Shown here piece by piece: positions 53,240 to 63,000 of a DNA stretch of 64,000 nt. The stretch comes from Adiantum capillus-veneris (Eukaryota > Streptophyta > Polypodiopsida > Polypodiales > Pteridaceae), in contig CM043953.1 of NCBI GenBank assembly GCA_014529385.2, forward strand, positions 73,435,872 to 73,499,871. The letters run 5' to 3'. The notes beneath the pieces are model-generated. The model searched no databases. It was not told where the DNA came from and worked only from the letters and a program-made list of their open reading frames with translations. A program made the translations under genes and the position numbers. The first letter of the stretch is position 1; each line of letters begins with the position of its first letter.

Positions 53240-54197
53240 TAAGCCCGGAAGAGAAGAGCTTTCCCCCCTCTTTGAACCGCACGTGCAAGTTTCCTTGCAT
53301 ACGGCTCAAATGACGAATGGGAAGTCTAGGCCCCGGCATCTTTTGGTTCCTGCGTTTCAGGAACCGCTCGGAGCGTTTAGAGAGAAGCTAGAAGCAAAGC
53401 GCAACTTAGTTTCCTTGGTTTCCAGTATGCATGAAACCAGAAGAAAGGGCAGCTGGCTCAGCCAGGGGAACCCTAGCGGGGGAAGCCTAGCGACCCTTGC
53501 ATAACCTTTGTGGCGTTACTGCTCGCAGTTATTCATTTAAGGCATGAAGTGCGTATAAATGGTCTTTTCGCGCTTCGTCATTCATGATACGAGTTAGCAC
53601 CGGGCCCCCAACTCAAAGGTCAGGTCGGCGATTCATTGAATAGATATGTCTCTATCTACCTCCGCTGCCTATTTTACCCTACCCAGTAAAGCAAGCTGGT
53701 GTCTTTTCATATCGTCTTCTGCCCACTGGACGGTATCTGATCTTACGACCAGACCTCCTGAGGGGAGCCCATTGGGTTTACCTTATCGACATGTTGACTT
53801 TATTACAAGGAAAAGCGATCATGTGCTATACTTCGGTGATCATTTGCCGATCGGGGCACGCAGAGGCCCATCGTGTCCCAAATCACATTCTGGTTCATTC
53901 TTCGCCAACAAAGTGCCTGCTGGCCCGTAATGATACAGCAGCTTTATGGTTTCTACGAAGCGTTGTCGCACAGTTCACTTGCGTTGATCAGTAGTCTTGC
54001 CACTTCTAGCGGGTTCTATGTTTCCACCTCTTGCATTGTTTTGTTAGCTTCACACCCTCCCCAAAGGAACGCATGGTGGGGTAGGAGCCTCCCGCTAAGC
54101 TGAAATGACAGTACCCTTGGCAATCGGGTCTCCCCGGACACTTTCTTGTAAAGGAGACAGGGTGCACGATTTGAAAGGGATAACCAAAGAAGCGCAC
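53240..54197 (-). other. Group II intron at the 5' edge of rrn26
   Basis: A 34-base domain V is visible on the minus strand (complement of 53,274-53,307): GAGCCGTATGC stem, GAAA-type loop and GCACGTGCGGTTC return. It is followed by a domain VI-like stem and a CTTACC/TAT 3' end next to rRNA sequence. A GTGCG at 54,197-54,193 could be the 5' end, making an ORF-less intron of about 960 bases. An alternative GTGCGTGC lies near 54,390. No large-rRNA 5' exon is found upstream. The intron may be half of a trans-spliced pair or cut off by recombination. Confidence 0.75.
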
Positions 54198-54907
54198 TTT
54201 TTTAGGGCCCTCTCTCTCCAACGGAGTGACGTTTGCCCTAACGCAAGCAATTTTGCATTCTGCGGAATCTCATTTCAGCCAGCCATTTCTTTTCAAACAG
54301 TTTTCTCTTTTCGATTTGAAAAGAATGGAATGTTGAGAAAGAGTTAGTGCCGTTAGGCACTTCCCCTGGCAAAAGTGGGCGCTGCACGCACTTACCCTGC
54401 CCGACGGAAGAGAGGGACCTTAGGCTCCCGAAAGGAAAGTGCCAATAAGTAAAACGTTGGTCTTGAGTTTGGCGGCTACCATAACCATTGCCTTATGCTC
54501 CTCAACTCGCACGGCCTTTCCAAGCCGCTCTATCTCTCGATTGAGATTAGACTATACATTTTTCTCATCTCTAATTTAAGGTCAACGTTAGGGTACAAGT
54601 GCCGATGCAATATTTTCATAAAGGTGTGACTCTTGTTCGAAGAAGGCCTTGTTCACTTCTCCATAAGCCGGACCGCCAACGTCAAGGCAAGATCACATTG
54701 GTCCAGTCCCCGCCCAGTGGAAGCATCCACTCGGATAGCAAGGAAAGGTCAGATGACTGCAGCATCCGCCGCTAGCAATTGTTTAGAATGACTGCATCCA
54801 TGTCATCGCTTTGGTGGTCGAATTACTGCAGCTAATTCGAAGAATTGCCTAGATTTTGCTATCCGTTATGGCGTTCCTTTCTCTTCTCCTCTTCGCATCT
54901 TTAGTGG
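54198..54907. other. Spacer between intron start and rrn5
   Basis: About 700 bases without recognisable large-rRNA 5' sequence or a supported ORF. It may include upstream intron sequence. Short inverted repeats such as CTTTTCGATTTGAAAAG (54,305-54,321) occur. Confidence 0.4.
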
Positions 54908-55024
54908 GTCCGGGCTGTCAAATATGTCTCCCGACAATTCTCAGTACATATAGCGGAAAACGCTTTTCACATATCAAGGTCGGAATGGGATCAGGTGTTC
55001 CGCGTTTTACTAGGATGCTCGGAT
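54908..55024 (-). rRNA. rrn5: 5S rRNA, mitochondrial type
   Basis: The minus strand reads CACCTGATCCCATTCCGACC, TATATGTACTGAGAATTG and GGGAGACATATTTGACAGCC. These closely follow plant mitochondrial 5S rRNA. It lies just downstream of rrn18 on the same strand, as in the conserved rrn18-rrn5 cluster. The 5S rRNA is part of the large ribosomal subunit. Confidence 0.9.
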
Positions 55025-55231
55025 AAAACAAACACGCTTGATTAAGAAACAAAAAAGTGCTAATGACAAAAGCAGCTGCCAGAGAAAATGCAAATACAGC
55101 TAGTACAAGCCTTTGATTATTTAATCGCTACCAACCCCACACTTCCCCCTCGCACAGTTAGCTTACCCGAACGAATTGACTTTATCAACTCACGTACAAT
55201 TAATAAAAAGACGCTAGCGTCTCCCTTTAAG
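55025..55231. other. rrn18-rrn5 spacer
   Basis: About 200 bases between the two rRNA genes; an 68-codon plus-strand ORF crossing it overlaps the rRNA end and is not credible. Confidence 0.5.
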
Positions 55232-55450
55232 ATTCCCTCCAGCCACAAGTCCCCCTACGACTACCATGTTACGACTTCACCGACCCAACTGTGATATGCG
55301 CCAAGGAGACCACCCATAACAAAAAGGGCCACACTCAACGACGGCATGAAACACTTTAGCAATAGGTGATCTCTGGTGGATGCTTTGGGCGAAACCAATT
55401 CCCAGGGTGTGACGGGCGGTGTGAACGGGGCCCGGGTACGTATTCATCGT

Positions 55451-55490
<40 letters not shown>

Positions 55491-56544
55491 TTCTCGAGTT
55501 GCAGAGAACAATCCGAACTGAGGCAATCTTTATGGATTCGCTCCGCCTTACGGCCCTGCTTCCTATTGTAATTGCCATTGTAGCACGTGTGTAGCCCAGC
55601 CCATAAGGGCCATGCGGACTTGATGTCATCCCCACCTTCCGCCATAGTAGAACTATAGGAAGTCTCCTGTGAGTGCAACATCGGCACAGAGGAAGTGTCA
55701 TCAATCCCGTACCGCCCCGCTGACAAGTAAATAATGACATTGATCCTTTGAGAGCAGTATGTCTTAGCAACACAAAACAAGGGTTTCGCTTGTTATAGGA
55801 GTTAACCAAAAACGTCTCACGGCACGAGTTGACAATAGCCATGCAGCACCTGTATGAATTTTCGTTTCATCCCATTAAGGACAAGCACACTTGTTCATAT
55901 GTCAAGTGTTCATACGTCAAGTGTTCATATGTCAAGGGCTTGTAAGGTTTTGTGTGTTGTATCAAATTAAACCACATGCTCCAGCGCTTGTGCAAGCCCC
56001 CGTCAATTCCTTTGAGTTTCAGTCTTGTGACCGTACTCCCCAGGCGGAGTGTTTAATGTGTTAGCTGAGCCCCCGATCCGCGGACCAAGGATGAACACTC
56101 ATCGTTTACGGCATGGACTACCAGGGTATCTAATCATGTTTGCTCCCCAAGCTTTCGCACCCTAGCGTCAATAGAAACCCAGAAAGCTGCCTTCGCTACT
56201 TTGGCATTCTTTCGTATATCTTCGGATTTTATCTCTACCACACGAAATTCCACTCCCCTCTATCCCACTCAAGTGAATTGGTTTTGAAATCATTTCGCCA
56301 GTTGAGCTGGCGCCTTTAACTTTCAACCTGATTCATTGCCTACGTGCCCTTTATGCCCAGTCATTCCGAATAACACTAGCCCCTCCCGTCTTACCGCGGC
56401 TGCTGGCACGGAATTAGCCGGGGCTTCTTTTTCGAGTCTTGTCATAATCGCCACTCGACGAAAGAGCTTTACAAGCGGCATTGCCCTTCCTCACTAATGC
56501 GACGTTTTTCACTCACTCACGCAATATTGCTAGATCGGGCTTTT

Positions 56545-56577
<33 letters not shown>

Positions 56578-56910
56578 TTATGGAGTCTGGGCCGTGTCTC
56601 AAGTCCCAGTGTGGTTGATCGTCCGAAAAGATCAGCTAATCATCTGCCGCTTGGTCAGCCTTTACCCAACCAACTACCTAATACTACGCATGCTCATCAA
56701 ATAGCGCTTTTTAGCTTTATCGAAGCTTGCTTTTTTGCTTTCGTTTCTTTGGGATTCGGCCCAAACTGTTTGGCAGATTGCCACGCGTTACGCACCCGTT
56801 TGCCACTTTGTCTTCAATTGTTCTATAAACAGAAAACAACGTTCAACTTGCATGTGTTAAGCATATCGCCAGCGTTCATTCTGAGCCAGGATCAAACTCG
56901 GTTTTTTGGT
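55232..56910 (-). rRNA. rrn18: Small subunit rRNA (mitochondrial 18S)
   Basis: The whole gene is visible on the minus strand, from the GAGTTTGATCCTGGCTC box (56,889-56,905) to the 3' end GTCGTAGGGGGACTTGTGGC (about 55,240). Other landmarks read on the plus strand are TACTGCCTCC-like (56,568), the GTGCCAGCAGCC complement at 56,400 (CGGCTGCTGGCAC), and CTTGTGCAAGCCCCCGTCAATTC (55,989). The 3' domain retains plant mitochondrial features. About 1.68 kb long, shorter than the roughly 1.9 kb of many seed plants. It contains a three-fold 15-base tandem repeat at 55,892-55,936. No intron seen. Confidence 0.95.
55892..55936. repeat. 15-bp tandem repeat, three copies, inside rrn18
   Basis: TGTTCATATGTCAAG occurs three times in direct succession, with one C/T difference in the middle copy. 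It lies in a variable region of the rRNA between conserved segments. Confidence 0.95.
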
Positions 56911-58100
56911 TAAATAAGGTCAATCTTTGTCGTTGATGATCTCTTGGTTAGTTACCAACTCTTGCCAATAACCGTAAGTGGAACGGCCATCGGCAAGGCG
57001 AATCATCTTACGTCCCGGGATTGGGGCCGAGCGGGGGTTAAGCATAATCTTAGAACAAAGCAGTGCTCAACTAAATAATAGATACTACCGCGACCTTTCC
57101 GATCCAGGAAAGTGATCGGACTTGAACCGGTGCCGTTTCCTTTCTTGGTACATAGGAATGCTCTATCCCTTAAGCTACGTGAGCCAAACGGGGAAGCCCA
57201 ACAACCCCAAGCCCCCTGTTACTTTGTCGCCTGTGCGCCTCTCTTTTTGTTGAGTGCCTAAAAACACTCTGGCTATCCAATTTCACTCCACCTTATGATT
57301 GATAGCCGACAAGTACACAACTTTCTATCAACGACCTAGCCTCTTAGTTTAGTGGTTTGTTACGTAAAGGATGGCTAAAGCCTAAGACAAAGATTCTCTA
57401 GCGTTCTCGTATAATAGTCAAACTATAAAATCAAATGTAAATATTTGTGTGGTTAATGGACAGATCATCAAGAGGTGACTTGCGATGTTGAGAAGTCCCC
57501 ACTTGCACTTGGTCCGGGATCCCTGAGGGATAGTTTGGCTTCAGGGCGGGCGCTCCAGCAAAGCTAATTCTGTATGCCTATGCAGCGTGTTAGCCAAAGA
57601 AGAAGACTGAATTAACACCATAGCTACTCTCCGCAGTCTTAGTAAGAGATTTTATCCTACTTGGTTTTGTGAATAAAGAAAGTTGAACTGTGCTCGATAC
57701 AAATCCGCAAGGTTTCAGAGCCTCTCCAATTCCAAAAGCATGCCCCGCACAAAAGAAACAAAAAAACAACTTCCGCTTACGGGAAGCCCCGCAACGAAAC
57801 CTAAACCAAACAAGAGCATGTTGCAATTAATGCTTTTCTTTTAACATCTGTTTTTACATATTTTCATAAATGCTTTTATGTAGTGTAGCTAGCACGCAAA
57901 AAAGCTAATGTCAAACGGAGTAAAGCAGTTGGCCGGCAAAGATTGCTTTGCTTCGATTTTGCTTTCTTTTAAAGCAAAGGCATCTTTTTCTGCTTTCGCT
58001 TGTTTGCTTTCTCTATCGCATCTTTTTCTTTGCTTACAGCTTGCTTTCCTTTTCTTTTAAACGGTGTTTTTCTTTGCTTTAAAACTGCTGACAACATGTA
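56911..58100. other. Spacer upstream of rrn18 with tRNA-like relic and TTTGCTT repeats
   Basis: About 1.2 kb between rrn18 and trnfM. Apart from the tRNA-like sequence at 57,107-57,184 it has a region at 57,930-58,085 built from many TTTGCTT/TTTCTTT words. An ORF at 57,826-57,590 (minus) shows no motif. Confidence 0.5.
57107..57184 (-). tRNA. tRNA-like sequence with enlarged anticodon loop (pseudogene?)
   Basis: The minus strand has a tRNA D-arm GCTTAAGGGATAGAGC, an anticodon stem TTCCT/AGGAA, a five-base variable region and a T-arm ACCGG/TTCAAGT/CCGAT. The D-arm resembles mitochondrial trnR. The anticodon loop has 12 bases instead of 7, and the acceptor stem pairs poorly. It is likely a tRNA relic or a recombined gene. 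Confidence 0.45.
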
Positions 58101-58174
58101 GTGCAGGGACAGGATTCGAACCCGCAGTCTTCAGGTCATGAGCCTGACGAGTTGGCCATTTACTCCACCCCGCA
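58101..58174 (-). tRNA. trnfM: tRNA-fMet (CAU), mitochondrial type
   Basis: The minus strand reads GCGGGGTGGAGTAAATGGCC, then CTCGTCAGGCTCATGACCTG with anticodon CAT and the three G-C pairs typical of initiator tRNA. The T-arm is GCGGG/TTCGAAT/CCTGT. It closely follows plant mitochondrial trnfM and sits upstream of rrn18 as in the conserved cluster, though about 1.2 kb away rather than adjacent. Confidence 0.9.
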
Positions 58175-58194
58175 ATCTTGGCCTTGGCGTTTGG

Positions 58195-58485
58195 GGTTGG
58201 TTGCCCACCAACATAGGGACCACCTAGCCTACGATCGGTCCCGAGAGGTTACGTTAGCCTAGCACCTAACGATCTAAGGGGAACGATACTCCCCAAGTGG
58301 GATACTTAACGCTAAGTTAGCTACAGCACTTAGGGGTTGATACACGCAGCAATTAGTCTCCATCTTTTACGGCTAGGACAGGGGTATCTAATCCCATTCG
58401 CTCCCCGCTTTCATCTCAAAGTGTCAGTGTTGGCCTAGCAGAGTGTCTTTGCCAAAGGTGTTTGAATTGATTTCTACGCATGAAA
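58195..58485 (-). pseudogene. Plastid-type 16S rRNA fragment, decayed
   Basis: On the plus strand, ACTTAACGCTAAGTTAGCTACAGCAC, TTTTACGGCTAGGACAGGGG and TATCTAATCCCATTCGCTCC match the reverse complement of the central part of plastid/cyanobacterial 16S rRNA, with many small deletions. It differs from the mitochondrial rrn18 next to it (which reads TCTAATCATGTTTGC). It is probably plastid DNA taken up by the mitochondrion before transfer. Confidence 0.75.
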
Positions 58486-58639
58486 TAAATTGGAGCTTTA
58501 CTAGTGGTTTTAAGCCTTTTTTTTTCTCTGTGCGTCATATCCATAACTTTTTATTATGAAGCAGATATATCTCTCATTAGGAGTTGCCTCGATACCACCG
58601 GCATTGTAGCACCAGTAACTTAATTATTCTCTTATCCCT

Positions 58640-58745
58640 CGCCCTCAAAGCGTACAGAATCAGTGACCACTCCGCATACAGCCTCAAAGCATACGCGTAC
58701 AAAATCAACGACCACTCTGGCCTCAAAGCGTACAAAATCAGCAAT
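58640..58745. repeat. Tandem repeat of about 40 bp
   Basis: CCTCAAAGCGTACAGAATCA-type sequence followed by GACCACTC occurs two and a half times with small differences. It explains two overlapping ORFs in this interval. Confidence 0.8.
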
Positions 58746-58956
58746 GGTAAAATATCTTATTTGTTCCATCCTTTGCCTTGCAGGGAATTGGTGGTTCACG
58801 TTGTAATGGATGGTAAAACTTCGATTTATCGTGGTTCGGTCTTGGATTTGACCCGTTAGAGTCTGTCTTCGGTTTGCTACTTTAGTTTCACAATGCGCCA
58901 TCTTTCATTTGACGATGCCTCTGGCCATCTTCCTCCTTTCGTTGAGTGTAAATCCG

Positions 58957-59277
58957 CTACGCCTCCTTTTTTCCCCAGTTCTCGTTATTCACTTCGCAAC
59001 GATTCGAAGGCCGGCGTAAGGCTAACAAATCGGGTGTAGAGCAACTAGGCATTTCGCGTAAGTCATGAACAAAGGAGCTGTCATCCTTTGCATTTGCTAT
59101 TCGTAGCTCTAAAGCTTTAATTCTGTCAAATAGTCTCTCCTTTTGTTCACGCACGACTTGTAGCTCTTTTTCAAGTTTTTTACTTGTGTTGCGTTCGATC
59201 CTACGCTCTTCCTCAAGTATCCCACGCTCATTGCCTGTACAAATTCGTTTACGTGCATGGTCCACGATATCCGAGTA
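58957..59277 (-). pseudogene. Coiled-coil protein fragment
   Basis: A minus-strand frame of about 105 codons reads a Glu/Arg/Lys-rich helical segment (EEERRIERNTSKKLEKELQ, REQKERLFDRIKALELRI) and ends in a Ser/Asn-rich tail. It resembles the end of a plant coiled-coil protein, but no family is recognised. It has no clear start or exon structure and lies between the organelle block and an LRR fragment. Confidence 0.35.
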
Positions 59278-59415
59278 GAGACGCTAAGGTTGTACCTTTG
59301 GAAGGAATTCTGCTAAGTCGGGCGAACTGGTAAGCAATGATCCCAAGCCATACTTTGTGCATTGATCACCTAGAGATGCTTAAAAAAGGCTAAATGCAAG
59401 CTGGTGTCCCTTCTA

Positions 59416-59640
59416 TCACCTTCCCTGATTGCTTGGCAAGCTCTTATGGATGGTGCCCTCCAGTTCATTGCTGCTGAGATCCACCCACACCAGATACTTA
59501 CAGTCCCCCAGTGTGGGAGGAATTGTGCCAAACAGTGAATTGTTATTGAGATGCAGATAGTTGATTCCGGCCATGAGACCCAGCTCGGAAGGAATGCTGC
59601 CCACGTGAGAGCGCGAGCCACTCCAAGCTGCTAAAGTTAG
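59416..59640 (-). pseudogene. Leucine-rich-repeat protein fragment
   Basis: The frame reads two plant-type LRR units: GSIPSELGLMAGINYLHLNN, NSLFGTIPPTLGDCKYL and VDLSSNELEGTI. These match the LxxLxLxxNxLxGxIP consensus of receptor-like kinases and related extracellular LRR proteins. There is no signal peptide, transmembrane segment or kinase. It ends at a stop just after the second repeat. It directly abuts the copia LTR end. Confidence 0.75.
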
Positions 59641-59693
59641 CATATCCTTTATCCAAACAAAACAAAAAGAGCCGGCTATGCTATTTCGGCTCA

Positions 59694-59921
59694 TGTAATG
59701 TAGCTGCTACCTTTGGATAGAGCCTTTCTTGAAGGAGTACGAGCGGAAGTGCGACGCGAGAGAGAGTGCGAGAAGAAGAGCACGACGATATGGTGAACTC
59801 GCTCTACTGTAATGTGTAGAGCATAGTGAGTTCTTATTAGGTTTTTACAAAAGAATATGTGTACATACCTGGCGGCCCGCCCACTTACCTGGGCGACCAC
59901 ATTGGGCTTTATACCCCAACA
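59694..59921 (-). mobile_element. 3' LTR of copia element I
   Basis: On the minus strand it starts TGTTGGGGTATAAAGCCC, directly after a purine stretch TTTAAGTGGGAGG, and runs about 225 bases to a TACA end near 59,694-59,699. The 5' LTR lies outside the window, so the end is not confirmed. Confidence 0.75.
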
Positions 59922-59934
59922 ACCTCCCACTTAA
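59922..59934 (-). promoter_or_regulatory. Polypurine tract of copia element I
   Basis: The minus strand reads AAGTGGGAGG immediately before the LTR TG, the usual plus-strand priming site. Confidence 0.75.
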
Positions 59935-60010
59935 AGTCCAATGTGGTACTTTAAGTGTGAGAGAAGCTACTATACAAGCTAATATACAAGAGATGTAGAG
60001 AAGTGATGTA

Positions 60011-63000
60011 CTACCCTACACCTAACTGCTTGCAAAAATGCGCAAAGCTCTCTGAGGGAAGTCCTTTTGTAAGTAGATCAGCAGGATTTTATGTGGTGTG
60101 AACTTTGACAAGCTGAAGTTGCTTATCCTCGAGCATTTCCCTGATGAAATGATACTTCACATCCACATGCTTTGTCTTTGAGTGATAAACTGGATTGCGA
60201 GCCAATTGTATAGCACTTTGACTATCACAATATAACACAGGCATCTCTTCTTTGATTCCCAAATCTGTTACTAGTCGATTAAGCCAAATTGATTCTTTGC
60301 ATGCCTCTGATGCTGCAACATATTCAGCCTCTGTAGTAGACTGAGTAACACAATCTTGTAATCTAGAACGCCATGATACTGCTCCACCAGCCAATGTAAA
60401 GACATACCCTGACGTAGACCTTCGGTTGTCTAAGTCACTTGCATAATCTAAGTCTGTAAAACCCTTTACACTTAGCTCCTGACTCCCATAGCATATACAC
60501 ATACTCTTTGTAGCTTTCAAGTATCTCAATATTCCTTTCACTGCCTCCCAATGTTTCTTGCCTGGGTTTGACATGTATCGACTTACTACTCCCACTGCAA
60601 ATGCAATGTCTGGGCGAGTAGCAATCATTGCATACATCAAACTACCCACTGCAGACGCATATGGAATCTTATCCATTTCAGCCTGTTCTTCCTCAGACAC
60701 AGGACAATCTTGTTTGCTAAGTTTCACATATGGTGGCAATGGAACACTCAGTGCCTTTCCCTTCTCCATATTGAAACGTTGCAAAACCTTGTCAATATAC
60801 TCTGTTTGAGATAACCAAATCAACTTCTTTGATCTGTCTCTCTCAATGCGCATACCAAGGATATGACTTGCCTCACCCATGTCTTTCATGTCAAACGATT
60901 TTTCCATCTTTGACTTCAAAGCTGAAATTTCTTCCAAGTGCTTTCCAGCAATCAACATGTCATCCACATACAAAATAAGGATCAGCCAACTACCATCCTT
61001 AGCCTTCTTTGTATATAGACAGTGATCGAACTCACTACGTTTGTAGCCTTGAGAAAGCATAAACTTGTGGAATTTATGGTACCATGCCCTCGGTGATTGT
61101 TTTAAGCCATAAAGACTCTTTAACAACTGGCATACCCAATCTTCCTTGCCTTTCTCAACAAACCCTTCTGGCTGCTGCATGTAAATTTCCACATCTAAAT
61201 CACCATGCAAGAAAGCTGTCTTGACATCCATTTGGTGCAACACCAAATCTAATATGGCAACCAATGCAAGAAATAATCTCAATGTAGTCATCTTGACCAC
61301 CGGAGAGAAGACTTCATCAAAGTCAATGCCTTGTTCTTGCTTAAAGCCCTTGGAAACAAGCCTTGCTTTGTACTTTGGCTGACTATCATGAGCGGTGATC
61401 TTATACCTATAAACCCATTTACAAGGTAGAGCCTTTTTGCCCTGTGGTAATTTAACTAGCTTCCATGTCTTGTTTTTATGCAGAGTTGTCATCTCTGACT
61501 GCATGGCCAATTGCCAATTCCCGGAGTCCTTCATTTGCACTGCTTCCTTGTAACATGAAGGCTCATTGCAATCAGTCAACATGACATAGTTCATAGATGG
61601 AACAAACCTATCAGGAGGTTGCGTGATACGTCCAGATCTACGCACAATAGGTGGCTCAGGCTCAGCCACAACCTATGGTTCCACTCTATCCTGTCCTTGC
61701 TCCTCTTGAGCCCTGACATTTTGTCTTGCACGTGCAGGTCCATCTTCTTGGAAGACAACTCTTCTAATCTCCTCAACTCTCTCTGGTTTAGAATGATATT
61801 TGGATTCATTAAAGTGAACATCATTGCTGTGGACAACCTTTTTGGATTCGGGATCCCAAAGTCTGTACCCCATATCACCAGAATTACCATAGCCTAGAAA
61901 GATGCACTTTCTACTCTTTGGCTCAAGTTTGTTCCTAAATTCCTTTGGAACGTGAGTATATGCCTCACCGCCAAAGACTCTGAGATGCTTGTATGAGGGC
62001 ATTTTGCCTGACCATACCATCTCTTGCACTGAATCCTTCTGCAAAACCTTGCTAGGAGATCTATTTACAAGATGAACAGCTGTTGATACAGCTTCAGCCC
62101 AAAACCCATTTGGCAGCTGTGCATTAGACAACATACTTTTGACCTTCTCTTGTATGGTCCTATTCATCCTCCCAACAACACCATTTTGAGGAGGATTGTA
62201 AGGAGTAGTAAGTTCACGTTTTATACCTTTTGACTCACAAAAGTTCTGAAAGGCCTTTGAAACATACTCTCCACCATTGTCAGTGCGTAAGCATTTAAGC
62301 TTCTTGCCACTCTGATTCTCCCCAAGTGTCACAAACGCTTTGAAAACACTAAACGCTTCATCCTTGTGCTTGAGAAAGTAAACCCATACTTTCCTCGAGT
62401 AATCATCTATAAATGTCATAAAGTAAGAAGCTCCCCCTAGAGATAGGTTAGGCATAGGTCCACACAAATCACTATGAACAAGTGCCAACTGTGTATCTCT
62501 TCTACTGCTTCTATGCTTATGTGGCTGCTGTGTTTGCTTACCATATAGACAATGTTCACAGAATTCAAAATCATTAAATGAAAAGCCAGGCAAATAACCA
62601 GAACAAGATAAGATTTCCATTCCCTTCTTCGACATATGTCCTAACCGGCTATGCCACAAAGAAACGTTCGGCTGCTCGGTTACATTGATTACATTTTTAG
62701 AGACATTTGATACATAAATCATGTAAAGTCCTCCAGAATTTACTCCATGTGCTACTGTCATAGAACCCTTGGATATCTTCCACATGTTCTGTCCAAAAGT
62801 GGTGACGTAGCCAGCATCATCAAGTAAACCTGTGCTGATCAAGCTCTTTGTAATTGCGGGAACATATCTCACATTCTTCAGCGTGAAAGAAGAGCCATTC
62901 TGAAACTTCAATTGTACATCTCCAACACCTAAGATCTCACATGTCTGCCCATTGCCTAGCCAAACATGATCTTTAGTGGTCACATAAGAGGTAAACCACT

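Larger units (their letters stand above)
47593..58520. other. Organelle-derived block (mitochondrial, with plastid relics)
   Basis: The block contains mitochondrial-type rrn18, rrn5 and rrn26, three tRNA-like genes plus trnfM, an atp9 fragment and plastid-like pieces. On both sides lie nuclear-type retroelements. The gene order trnfM-rrn18-rrn5 on one strand matches the cluster conserved in plant mitochondria. This is most simply a nuclear copy of mitochondrial DNA. A chimeric assembly or retroelement-rich mitochondrial DNA is the alternative. Confidence 0.75.

Noticed and set aside
53004..54221. Intron-encoded maturase in the group II intron
   Set aside because: No reverse-transcriptase or X-domain motif in any frame; the intron is too short to encode a full maturase.
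55892..55936. CRISPR-like array
   Set aside because: Three contiguous 15-base copies with no spacers, within an rRNA gene.
50440..56910. Plastid rRNA operon (16S-trnI-trnA-23S-4.5S-5S)
   Set aside because: No trnI/trnA between the rRNAs, no 4.5S, 5S directly after the small rRNA, and the rrn18 and rrn5 sequences follow plant mitochondrial genes.
50756..56913. Many ORFs of 60-170 codons across the rRNA block, such as 53,004-53,504 and 55,277-55,780
   Set aside because: They overlap conserved rRNA or intron structure and are explained by it. No protein motif was seen.
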